DNA of 64,000 nt from Methylobacter sp. BlB1. Its GTDB lineage: Bacteria; Pseudomonadota; Gammaproteobacteria; Methylococcales; Methylomonadaceae. Below the pieces are notes generated by a model. The model made no database searches. It was not told the DNA's origin and saw only the letters and a list, made by a program, of their open reading frames with translations. Shown here piece after piece: positions 17,103 through 25,102 of this stretch (positions are counted from its first letter, which is position 1; every line of letters begins with the position of its first letter). The DNA lies in assembly GCF_015476545.1 (NCBI RefSeq), contig NZ_JADMKV010000008.1, positions 1 through 64,000 on the forward strand. Reading direction: 5' to 3'. A program made the position numbers and the translations under genes.

Positions 17103-18269
17103 TCAATACCCTGTCAACTCAACATAGCCCTGGCCTGAAACCGGCCTGCCGTTTTTTGTCCCCTTGATGCTGACCGCGCCTTCCCAATACCGGACGCTGA
17201 CATTGAGTTCCTGATCGTTTATCAGCGGCACGACATCAAGCTCAAGCCGCTGGCCGGGCACGCTCAAGCGCCACGATGACGGATAGCGGATCTTCGAATG
17301 CGGGCTCGTCCAGGTAGCCAAAACTTCGATCGCAGCATCCTGCGCCGTAAGCGGCACTTTGACATTGTCGGCCAGCACGATGGAACCGGAACTGTTGCGG
17401 TCAACCCTACCATCCTTGCGTCTGAGCTGGTAAAACATCAATTCGCTGCCATCGGAGAGCTGCAACGCGAACCAATCCCATCCGGCCTGCTCCTTAGACA
17501 ATGAACTCGTGCTCCATTCCCTGTCCATCCAACTATTGCCAATTACCGAAAACAGAGTGTCGCCGATGCGCACGCTGCCCTCGGTCGCCAGCCGGGTATA
17601 GGAATAATAATACGAGGCGTTGCCGGGTTCATCACTTTTCCGGCTCAGGCCGTCCTCGCCCTGAAAAACCGGCCCCTTCATGGGCGTCAGCATAAAATCG
17701 ATGGCGAATTCATCACTTTTCGCGGACAGACGCAACGGAAAATCCGTGCTGTCCCGGGCCGAAGCCGACCAGTCATAAAGCCAGACCCGATACTGTTTAT
17801 CGGAGGCGCCGGCCAAGCCATTGGCGGCGCGGCTGAAGCGCTCGTCGGTATAAAAACGGTCTTTCCCGGCATCGGTCAGGGTCAAATGAGCCATGTATAC
17901 TTGATTGCTTCGCCAGGCCGACTTTGATGCCGGCGCGTCAGGACTCAATGCAAAGCGGAAAAACGTCAGCTCATAGCCGAACCTGCGCCCTTCGGCACTG
18001 CTCAGGTTGCCGGTGAAGTACCACCATTCGGTCCGGTATTGATCGTGCGCGCCATGATCAAGAGGAAACGAGAACTTGCGCGGCTTTAGAGCCCTTGCAA
18101 AGCCTTTGTCGCTTTCAGACAATACATCGCTGAAGACATCGTCTTTTTTCGACAAGGTTTTACCGAAAGACTTGTCAGGAATCGGTTCGAGATCAAACGG
18201 GAATTTGGCAGGCAGCCACCAGAGGACCGCCAGCACTATAAGCAAACCTAAAAAAATCAGTTTTTTCAT
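17103..18269 (-). CDS. AttH-like lipocalin-fold protein (CrtC/AttH family)
   Basis: This is a 388-residue protein with an N-terminal membrane anchor (residues about 2-20, rich in Leu/Ile/Val/Trp), followed by the AttH/carotenoid-1,2-hydratase beta-barrel fold. Diagnostic segments are DQYRTEWWYFTGNL, GYELTFFRFAL, YMAHLTLTD and GNSWMDREWSTS. In other bacteria attH genes sit with an ABC transporter (AttEFG), as here. The proposed start ATG at 18269 overlaps the permease stop by one base (TGATG); a GTG one codon earlier is possible. The protein presumably works at the periplasmic face of the membrane with the transporter. The substrate is unknown in general; a lipid or hydrophobic ligand is an inference from the fold. 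Confidence 0.85.
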   Translation of the reverse strand: MKKLIFLGLLIVLAVLWWLPAKFPFDLEPIPDKSFGKTLSKKDDVFSDVLSESDKGFARALKPRKFSFPLDHGAHDQYRTEWWYFTGNLSSAEGRRFGYELTFFRFALSPDAPASKSAWRSNQVYMAHLTLTDAGKDRFYTDERFSRAANGLAGASDKQYRVWLYDWSASARDSTDFPLRLSAKSDEFAIDFMLTPMKGPVFQGEDGLSRKSDEPGNASYYYSYTRLATEGSVRIGDTLFSVIGNSWMDREWSTSSLSKEQAGWDWFALQLSDGSELMFYQLRRKDGRVDRNSSGSIVLADNVKVPLTAQDAAIEVLATWTSPHSKIRYPSSWRLSVPGQRLELDVVPLINDQELNVSVRYWEGAVSIKGTKNGRPVSGQGYVELTGY

Positions 18270-20774
18270 CACTCGTTCCGCAACGCTTCGGCCGGCCGGG
18301 TCCGCGCCATTTTCAGCGCAGGCAGGACGCCGGCCAGCAAAGCGGCGCCAAACGCCAGCGCCAGCCCCTGATAAACAACGGCCGCATTGGAATAAAATGC
18401 CATCGTCCAGCCGAACGAACGCAAGTAAATGACGAAAATCAGCACATACGCGACAACATAGCCAACCGGCACGGCAAACAGACCCGCCACCAGTCCCATC
18501 AGTCCCGTTTCGCCGATGATCAGCGCCGTCAGCTGCACTGGCGTGACACCTATGGCCCGCAGCACGCCCAATTGCCGCGTTCGCTCGAACTGCAAGGCCA
18601 TCAGGGCGCTGAAAACGCCGACAAACGCGATGATGGCCGACAGCCAGCGCAAGTTTTCCGTAATCGTGAACGTCTGTTCGAACAAGCCCATCGATGCCTT
18701 ATAAATCGCCCGGTTCGACTGTATCGACTGCGGCGGCTTAAGCCACTGGCCGAGCTGGTCTTCCAACCGTTTCAAGTCCACGCCGGGTTTGGCGTAAATG
18801 CCGATGCCCGAATACCCCAGGTCGGGCCAGTAGCGCCCATAATTGCGCCGACTCATCACCAGATGCCCCTGGTCGCTGTAGTCGGCTTCAACCGCGATCA
18901 CCTCAAAAGGCTGCTGACCTTTTTCCGTGCGCATCATGATCGTCTGGCCGACTTTGACGTCATGATGATACGCATAAGGTTCCGTGGCAATAATTGTCTG
19001 TTCGCGCTCGAACCGGTCCCAGACCGTGCCGGCCGCCTGCTTGAAAACAAAGCCGCGTCTGGCCTGGGGATTCAGCTCATACACCGACACTCTGGTAAGC
19101 GCATCATTGGCGATCAGGTTCACAGCCAGCAAACTGCTCAGCATTTGCACATCGGCATGCGCGGCCAGTTTTGCTTTCAGGCGATGCGCTTCGGATGCGG
19201 AAGCCGGCGTCTTCTCGGCCGGCAACGCTACATACAGATCGGCGCGTAGCGCGCCTTGCAGCCATTCCTGCACCGTATGCCGAAAACTGCCTATCATCAG
19301 ATCCATGCCGATCGTCGCCGCAACGGCCATCATCAGCGCCGCGATGGCGATGCCGGTCCGGCTGATCTCGGCCGATACCATGCGCGCCGGCAAGCGCCCC
19401 AAAACGCCTGAAATACGCCCGAACACGCGCTCGACCAATTTCATGACCATCAGCGTGAAAACCGGCGTCAGCAAGGCGAAGCCGAACAGCAACAGAAAAA
19501 TGCCGACCAGCCCCAACGAAATGCTTTTACCGGACCACAGCGCCAGCGCCAAGCCAATCGCTATGAACAGGCCGCCCGCCATGCCCGCCACTTTGATCAA
19601 CCGGCGCACGCCCGATTCCAGCTGCGACCTGATCAACACCGTCATCGGCGGCAAGCGCGTCGCTTCCAAGGCGGGCGGCAGCACGGCCAGCAAGGTCGCG
19701 CCGAGTCCCAGCAGGATGCCTTTGCCCAATTGCACGGGCGTGATCATTAAAGAAGCCGCATCGAGACGGAAGTAAACCGCGTTGATGGTGCCCGAGATCA
19801 GATGCAGCAAGCCCTGAGCCAGCATGATGCCGAGCGCGATGCCGATCGCCGTGCCGGCTATCGCCAGCCAGAAGGCCTCATTGATAATCAGTTGAAAAAC
19901 CTGCCGCCGCGTGACGCCCAGCGCACGCAAACTGCCGATCAGGCGCCGGCGCTGCACGACCAGAAACGTCATCGTGTTATAGATCAGGAACAGCCCGACC
20001 AGCAGCGACAACAGCCCCAAAGCCTTCAGGTTGATCGAAAACGCGCGCGTCATCTCGCGCATGGCTTGCGACTGGTCGTCTGCCGAAAGCAGCAAGACAT
20101 TGGCCGGCAATATCCGGCGTATCCGGGCCAGCGTATCGGATGCGTCTTTATCGATCAACGCATCGATGGAACTAAGCCTGCCATACAGGCCCAGCACCTC
20201 CTGCGCCGTGGCGATATCGGTTATGATCAATCCCGACAGCGCCTGTTCGGAGATGGCATGAGATGGCGACAACAGGGCGATGACTTTTAACCGGCGCTCG
20301 CCGTTACCGGCCTCGACCATGATTTCATCACCAACTTTCAGATGCAGGCGCGCTGCCGTTTGCTCGCTGACCAGCGCCGTGCCGGGCTCGGCGATCAGGC
20401 GGGCAAGAAAGCCGACATCGCTGTACTGTTTTTGCCAGGCCGATTGAAAGGATTTCTCAACGAGCGGATCGATGCCGATCAGCCTGAAGCTGTCATTGGC
20501 TCGCCGCACATAACCGCTCACGATCGGCGACAGCTGCTGTATGCCCTGCTCCACGCGCAGCCGCGTGTAGAGTTTTTCATCGAGGCCGCCGTCGCCGGCC
20601 ACGATGCGATGCGTTGCCGCCCCCGAAAAAGCCTTGCGCGTCTGGTCAAAGGACGCCAGCGCGCTTTCCATCGCCAGTTCGATTGCAACCACGACCGCGA
20701 CGCCCAGGGCAATGCCCAGAAGCGCCAGGACCAGTTGCCAGGGATGCCGCCAGAGAAAATTGCGGCTGGCCCGG

Positions 20775-20791
<17 letters not shown>
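18269..20791 (-). CDS. FtsX-like ABC transporter permease (AttF/AttG-type, two-module)
   Basis: This is an inner-membrane permease of about 840 residues made of two FtsX/MacB modules. Each has a leading membrane helix, a large periplasmic domain and three further helices. The first FtsX core is near LGLLSLLVGLFLIYNTMTFLVVQRRRLIGSLRALG, given here as LLVGLFLIYNTM and SLRALGVTRRQV. The second is near the C-terminus, with RTRQLGVLRAIGVTPVQ. ATG 20791 was preferred to an upstream TTG at 20827, because the shorter form starts just inside the end of the ATPase gene (17-bp overlap) and matches typical lengths. It works with the ATPase encoded just upstream; such exporters usually move lipids, lipoproteins or peptides or act mechanically. 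Confidence 0.87.
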
Positions 20792-21473
<682 letters not shown>

Positions 21474-21502
21474 AAAGGTGGCACCTTGAATTCCCTCCGG
21501 CG

Positions 21503-21694
21503 CTAGGCCAGAAAATTGTCATCCCTTTTGGCAAGCTCGGCCTGTTCTTTCTTCTGGGTCCTGTGCATCAGGACAACGAAATAAAGCGCCAGCCCGCAAA
21601 GAATCCAGGCTTTGAGGCGAAAAAGGAACATCATCTCGGCGAGCAGTGTCGGATGACTGTGCAGATAAAGATTTATCGAATCGAATATTTCCAT
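21503..21694 (-). CDS. Small single-pass membrane protein heading the att-like operon
   Basis: This is a 63-residue protein with one clear hydrophobic segment (about residues 28-44, LKAWILCGLALYFVVLM) followed by a charged tail (HRTQKKEQAELAKRDD). A near-perfect AGGAGGG is placed 5 nt before the ATG, and the reading frame ends 29 bp before the ABC ATPase gene. Both points support real translation as the first gene of the operon. I do not recognise a family. It might be a small accessory subunit of the transporter; that is inference from position only. Confidence 0.7.
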   Translation of the reverse strand: MEIFDSINLYLHSHPTLLAEMMFLFRLKAWILCGLALYFVVLMHRTQKKEQAELAKRDDNFLA

Positions 21695-21834
21695 TAAACC
21701 CTCCTATGCAAATCCCGTTAAACCCTTTAATAGAACTGATTTTGATCAAAGAATTCAAGATTAATTTCATCGCTGTAATATTTTGGCGTTAGAATCAGAA
21801 ACTTAGCAAAAACCTTGACCAGTCGAAATTGATT

Positions 21835-22413
21835 ATGGAGAAGGAAAAAGAAATAACTTACCTGATGCCGAAAGGTCTCAGAAGATGGCGCCGATACAGC
21901 GATTTCTTTGCATACCCTGAAGATCGTGAACTGGAAGAATTAAGAATCGTGCATTCGCTGAAAGCATCGCTGGAGGTAACGAATGTCGCCTTTTTTGACC
22001 AACCCAGCACGCGGGGCCGAGGCAATGATCCGCCCGATTGCGAAGCCTTGCTGTTCGACGGCAGGCGGCTGGGCGTCGAGGTGACGGAACTGGTCGATCC
22101 CGAGGCCATCATGGCTTATAAAAACGGCGTCCTCACACAATGGGCCGAATGGGACGAAGACAAACTGATCAATTCGATCACGCGGCGCCTCAAAGCCAAG
22201 GACATCGCCAAAAATATTAAAGGCGGACCTTACGACACCTATATGGTGCTCATCCACACCGACGAGCCCATCCTCAATTTTGATTACACGTTCCCGATCC
22301 TGTCGGATCATACGTTCCGCTATTTCTCGGTTATAGACCGGGCCTTCCTGCTGATGTCCTATGACCCGAAATACCGGTGCTGTCCGTATATCGAGTTGAA
22401 TATAGAAAGCTAG
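21835..22413 (+). CDS. Uncharacterised protein, possible PD-(D/E)XK-like fold
   Basis: This is a 192-residue soluble protein that I cannot assign to a known family. The central part reads NDPPDCEALLFDGRRLGVEV followed by TELVD, i.e. an acidic pair in a loop, a strand, a turn and a second strand with Glu-x-Thr. This arrangement is seen in the core of PD-(D/E)XK nuclease-fold proteins, with Thr instead of the usual Lys. The N-terminus is basic (LRRWRR). There is no signal peptide or membrane segment. The ATG at 21835 is preferred to a TTG two codons earlier; neither has a good ribosome site. It is divergent from the att-like operon and convergent with the next gene. Nuclease function is speculative. 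Confidence 0.6.
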   Translation: MEKEKEITYLMPKGLRRWRRYSDFFAYPEDRELEELRIVHSLKASLEVTNVAFFDQPSTRGRGNDPPDCEALLFDGRRLGVEVTELVDPEAIMAYKNGVLTQWAEWDEDKLINSITRRLKAKDIAKNIKGGPYDTYMVLIHTDEPILNFDYTFPILSDHTFRYFSVIDRAFLLMSYDPKYRCCPYIELNIES

Positions 22414-22443
22414 GCCGTGTCGCCGCTGACAGCCGGCTGCTGC

Positions 22444-22830
22444 TTAAGGTTTCAGATTGAAAACAATGCCAGCCCCATCGACGGTTTGCTGTTTCTCGCC
22501 TTCCGGATCGTGCGTCATAACCGCGCCACCGTTCAGTTCCAGTGCCCGCTGCTTTTTTCCGGCTGCAAACAGGTCCTGCGCAACAGCATTCTGCCCGCCC
22601 TTCTGTGCGGCGCCCTCGGTCATCTTGAACGGAATGGAAAGATCGAGCGGCTTTTGAAATTCGGTGGCATTGCCTGCGTCCGCTGCCGGCGCGTCTGTTT
22701 TTTGACCGGCTGATTTACTGCGCTCGGCCTGATCCTGTTCCGTGCCAGCCTCGGCAATGGTTTCATGACCATACAAAAAAAAGCAGGCCCCCATCATAAG
22801 CTTCAATAATGCTATGCGGTAATTTTTCAT
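22444..22830 (-). CDS. Small exported protein of unknown function
   Basis: This is a 128-residue protein with a signal peptide (basic MKNYR, then a hydrophobic stretch to about residue 22, likely cleavage near ETIAEA). The mature region is low-complexity and Ala/Gln/Lys-rich (about 28-60), followed by LDLSIPFKM and a C-terminal GAGIVFNLKP. I do not recognise the family. A GGAG lies about 11 nt before the ATG. Its 5' region is a diverged duplicate of the one before the 38-residue frame at 23146-23262 (see findings), which supports both being expressed. It is convergent with the preceding gene. Confidence 0.6.
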   Translation of the reverse strand: MKNYRIALLKLMMGACFFLYGHETIAEAGTEQDQAERSKSAGQKTDAPAADAGNATEFQKPLDLSIPFKMTEGAAQKGGQNAVAQDLFAAGKKQRALELNGGAVMTHDPEGEKQQTVDGAGIVFNLKP

Positions 22831-23145
22831 TGTCTATCACACTCCAGCCATAAAGTCATACCTCAGAATGATTATATTACACTTAATGAACAGCACCTGA
22901 ATGTGACAATTAACGCCATAAAAAAATCCCAAGCTGAACAATTCGCGGGCTGGGTTGCGGCTTTGCGTAAAACAGCGGCATTAGCCGGCATGATTTCGCC
23001 TTTATTTTCGGATACGCCTAAAAATACTCGAAGTGCCAATACCCCAATTCCGTAAGGCTGGAGGATTTATTAGGGCGATCAAATGCATGCCGATTATGAA
23101 TCTAATCGCATAGACAAAAATATTTAGCGGGGATAATGAATTACA
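22831..23145. other. Intergenic region containing the 5' region of the small exported gene
   Basis: About 315 bp between two small minus-strand frames. The part nearest the exported-protein gene (to about 22960) resembles 23263-23390. The rest, including a C-rich TACCCCAATTCCG stretch near 23040, has no recognisable feature. No terminator or RNA fold was found. Confidence 0.4.
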
Positions 23146-23262
23146 TCAAGGCCTAAAATCTCCGGAGGAGAGATAAGTAAAAAGCATGGGCATAAAAACC
23201 AAAACAGCGTAGAGAAGAGCCACGCCACCTATAACCAGTAAAAAACCATATAATTTTTCCAT
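23146..23262 (-). CDS. Putative 38-residue membrane protein
   Basis: This is a short frame encoding 38 residues. It begins MEKLYGFLLVIGGVALLYAV, continues as one hydrophobic helix to about residue 28 and ends in SSGDFRP. Support comes from its composition (a clean transmembrane segment), a GGTGGA upstream of the ATG, and above all its 5' flank, which is a diverged duplicate of the flank of the exported-protein gene at 22830, with the two start codons aligned. No family is recognised. It may be a regulatory or stabilising small membrane protein. Being this short, it could still be fortuitous. Confidence 0.45.
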   Translation of the reverse strand: MEKLYGFLLVIGGVALLYAVLVFMPMLFTYLSSGDFRP

Positions 23263-23603
23263 CACCGATTCCACCCCAGTCAGAAAGTCATATCTTTAAG
23301 GCAACTATGTCATACCTATTGCCATTAACTATGGACAATTAAAGACATAAAAAGTCCCAGACTAAACGGACATATTATTGGATTAGCTTTGCCTTTATGC
23401 CCTGTGGGCCCTTTGGGTAAAGTGCTAGCACTTAATCATAAGTTACGGTTGCAGCCGTTTGTCACCCGACATTAACTTGAACAAAAATCCCCATCGCCAA
23501 TCTTATTTTTGTTAACGGCTCAAGCGTTTAATCTCAAGGGAAAGTTTTTTACCTCTTGTTCCTATTAGGTTTTACTAAGCAACCAGCCAAAGAGGAGATA
23601 CTC
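23263..23603. other. Regulatory region between the small membrane gene and the DUF1264 gene
   Basis: This holds the duplicated 5' segment (about 23263-23390). After it comes a perfect 14-bp palindrome AAGTGCTAGCACTT (23420-23433) that could be an operator. No further gene is seen before the strong ribosome site AGAGGAGATACTC of the DUF1264 gene. Confidence 0.4.
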
Positions 23604-24125
23604 ATGAAAAAGTGGTTTTTTCTCACGATAACATGCACGGCAACCATCTTCATCCCCAACCTTCTGAATGCCGAAGAGCGGCCGAAAACGCCGGCCGAGG
23701 GTTACAATATTCATGTCACCGCGCCGCATCGCCATGAAGACGGCACTGTGCACGGCCCCTATCACCATTATTGCAAATCGATCAAACCCGAAATCCTGCA
23801 ATGCATGATTTTCCTGTCGGACGATCCCAATGCCGAGCTCGTCGAGATCGAATATTTCGTTGACCAAAAACTCGCGCGTTCCGGCGTGACGCTGGAGCAA
23901 TGGAACAAGCATTTCCACGACCACAAGGTGGAAATCGCCTCCGGCCGCGTGCAAGTACATGATGTGTCGCCCGAGAAAGCCAAGGAAATCGCCGATGCGG
24001 CCGCCAGGACTGACGGTATCATCTTCCATTTATGGCCTGAAGGCGCCAAGTTTCCGAATGGCGAGGTGTCTTTTCCGACCGCCGTTAGCCACAAGCCTGT
24101 GGATAAGCTTGAAATACCGAAATAA
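23604..24125 (+). CDS. Exported DUF1264 (OBAP-like) family protein
   Basis: This is a 173-residue protein with a signal peptide (MKKWFFLTITCTATIF to about residue 21, ending LLNA before EERPK). The mature part matches the DUF1264/oil-body-associated-protein family as I know it: YNIHVTAPHRHEDGTVHGPY, HHYCKSIKPEILQCMIFLSD, then VEIEYFVDQKLA and GRVQVHDVS. It is rich in histidine, and two cysteines could bind metal or form a disulfide. The start was chosen at 23604 because AGAGGA sits 7 nt before it; a longer frame from 23556 would disrupt the signal peptide. The function of bacterial members is unknown. It is monocistronic. Confidence 0.8.
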   Translation: MKKWFFLTITCTATIFIPNLLNAEERPKTPAEGYNIHVTAPHRHEDGTVHGPYHHYCKSIKPEILQCMIFLSDDPNAELVEIEYFVDQKLARSGVTLEQWNKHFHDHKVEIASGRVQVHDVSPEKAKEIADAAARTDGIIFHLWPEGAKFPNGEVSFPTAVSHKPVDKLEIPK

Positions 24126-24372
24126 GCAGACAGGAAACTTCTGCAAGCCTTTTCACAGTGTATGAGGCGGCTTCAGTCGCCTCATAATCCTCAATATTCT
24201 ATAAAAACTACAAAGAACACGGATGCCCATGCTTTATTAACTAAACATATCACCGCAAACTGACCATTTTTGTCACAGACTGACAAAGCCTGCCATTTTT
24301 AACGGTATTGCTAAATAGCTTTCCGACCTTCGCCTGCCCCTGAAACCCTGCAAAATCACGCTTCGCACATTT
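24126..24372. other. Upstream region of the pilin gene
   Basis: This non-coding region precedes the sigma-54 promoter of pilA. It contains an inverted repeat at 24269-24287 (annotated separately). A direct echo of it, ACTGACCATTTTT then ACTGACAAAGCC with CCATTTTT, lies at 24259-24300. There is no gene. Confidence 0.5.
24269..24287. promoter_or_regulatory. Inverted repeat, candidate enhancer site for the pilA activator
   Basis: A perfect palindrome TTTGTCAcagacTGACAAA lies about 85 bp upstream of the -24 element of the pilin promoter, the position expected for a sigma-54 activator. The TGTC core is compatible with the C/GTGTC half-sites reported for PilR. That it binds PilR is inference. Confidence 0.5.
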
Positions 24373-24387
24373 TGGCACGGCCTTTGC
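24373..24387 (+). promoter_or_regulatory. Sigma-54 promoter of pilA
   Basis: TGGCACGGCCTTTGC matches the -24/-12 consensus TGGCAC-N5-TTGC exactly, at the correct spacing, 51 bp before the pilin start codon. Type IV pilin genes in gammaproteobacteria are typically RpoN/PilR-dependent. Confidence 0.88.
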
Positions 24388-24438
24388 ATTATTACTGACG
24401 TAACTCTAAACTTTCCATAACTAAAAAGGAAAAGCACC

Positions 24439-24861
24439 ATGAACACTCAAATGAGAAAAGTACAACAAGGTTTTACCTTAATCGAATTAATGATCGTTGT
24501 TGCGATCATCGGTATTTTGGCAGCGATTGCGATTCCGGCTTATAACGATTACACAGCAAAAGCCCAAGCTTCTGAAGCTTTCGAATTAATTGATGGACTT
24601 AAATCTCCGGTTACTGCGGCATACTCAGAAGTTGGCACTTGGACTATTCCTGCTGGCTCTGTAATCAAAGGTAAATATGTTGATAAGATTGAGGCAGCCG
24701 GTGCTGATAAAGCTTGGACACTTAAAGCAACCTATGTCGCTTCCGGTGCGAATACAAAAGTTATCGGCAAAACAGTGACTTTTACTTACGATAATTCAAC
24801 CGGTCAATGGACTTGCGCTTCTGATCTAGACGCAGCTGTTAAACCTGCCTCTTGCTCTTAA
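24439..24861 (+). CDS. pilA: Type IV pilin, major subunit (PilA-like)
   Basis: This is a class a type IV prepilin of 140 residues. A short basic leader MNTQMRKVQQG ends at the prepilin peptidase site before FTLIELMIVVAIIGILAAIA, with the +5 Glu present, then IPAYNDYTAKAQ. The C-terminal disulfide loop is formed by the two cysteines of WTCASDLDAAVKPASCS. The mature pilin would be assembled at the inner membrane by PilB/PilC machinery encoded elsewhere. AAGGA precedes the ATG. Transcription is driven by a consensus sigma-54 promoter and ended by a strong terminator at 24928-24966, so the gene forms its own unit. Confidence 0.95.
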   Translation: MNTQMRKVQQGFTLIELMIVVAIIGILAAIAIPAYNDYTAKAQASEAFELIDGLKSPVTAAYSEVGTWTIPAGSVIKGKYVDKIEAAGADKAWTLKATYVASGANTKVIGKTVTFTYDNSTGQWTCASDLDAAVKPASCS

Positions 24862-24927
24862 TAGTTAATAAGGCGAACAACATTTTTGCCTTCGATTAAA
24901 AATATAATCTATACCTTAATCGAATAC

Positions 24928-24966
24928 AAACCATCCAATCCTGCAAGAGATTGGATGGTTTTTTTA
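24928..24966 (+). terminator. Strong intrinsic terminator after pilA
   Basis: A perfect 13-bp stem (24928-24940 with 24949-24961; core CCATCCAATC/GATTGGATGG) closes an 8-base loop and runs into a T tract. It lies 66 bp after the pilin stop. Confidence 0.92.
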
Positions 24967-24986
24967 TTGGTGCTTTTAATTTTTGG

Positions 24987-25006
24987 GGTGACAAGACTGT
25001 GTCACC
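24987..25006. promoter_or_regulatory. Inverted repeat upstream of the 502-residue protein gene
   Basis: A perfect palindrome GGTGACAagactgTGTCACC lies 97 bp before the next start codon. Its TGACA/TGTCA half-sites and the central agactg resemble the pilA upstream repeat at 24269-24287 with the half-sites in reversed orientation, suggesting a related binding protein. It is an operator by inference only. Confidence 0.4.
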
Positions 25007-25102
25007 TATCTCAGGAATCAATATTTTTACAAAACGCCATCCCCTGGAATAAAAGTAAGACTATAATTAGTTCTTTCTTAAATAATTCCTGTTTATATAC
25101 TT

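Noticed and set aside
23420-23433. Palindrome read as a CIRCE (HrcA) element
   Set aside because: The half-sites abut instead of being spaced by nine bases, and no heat-shock gene is near.
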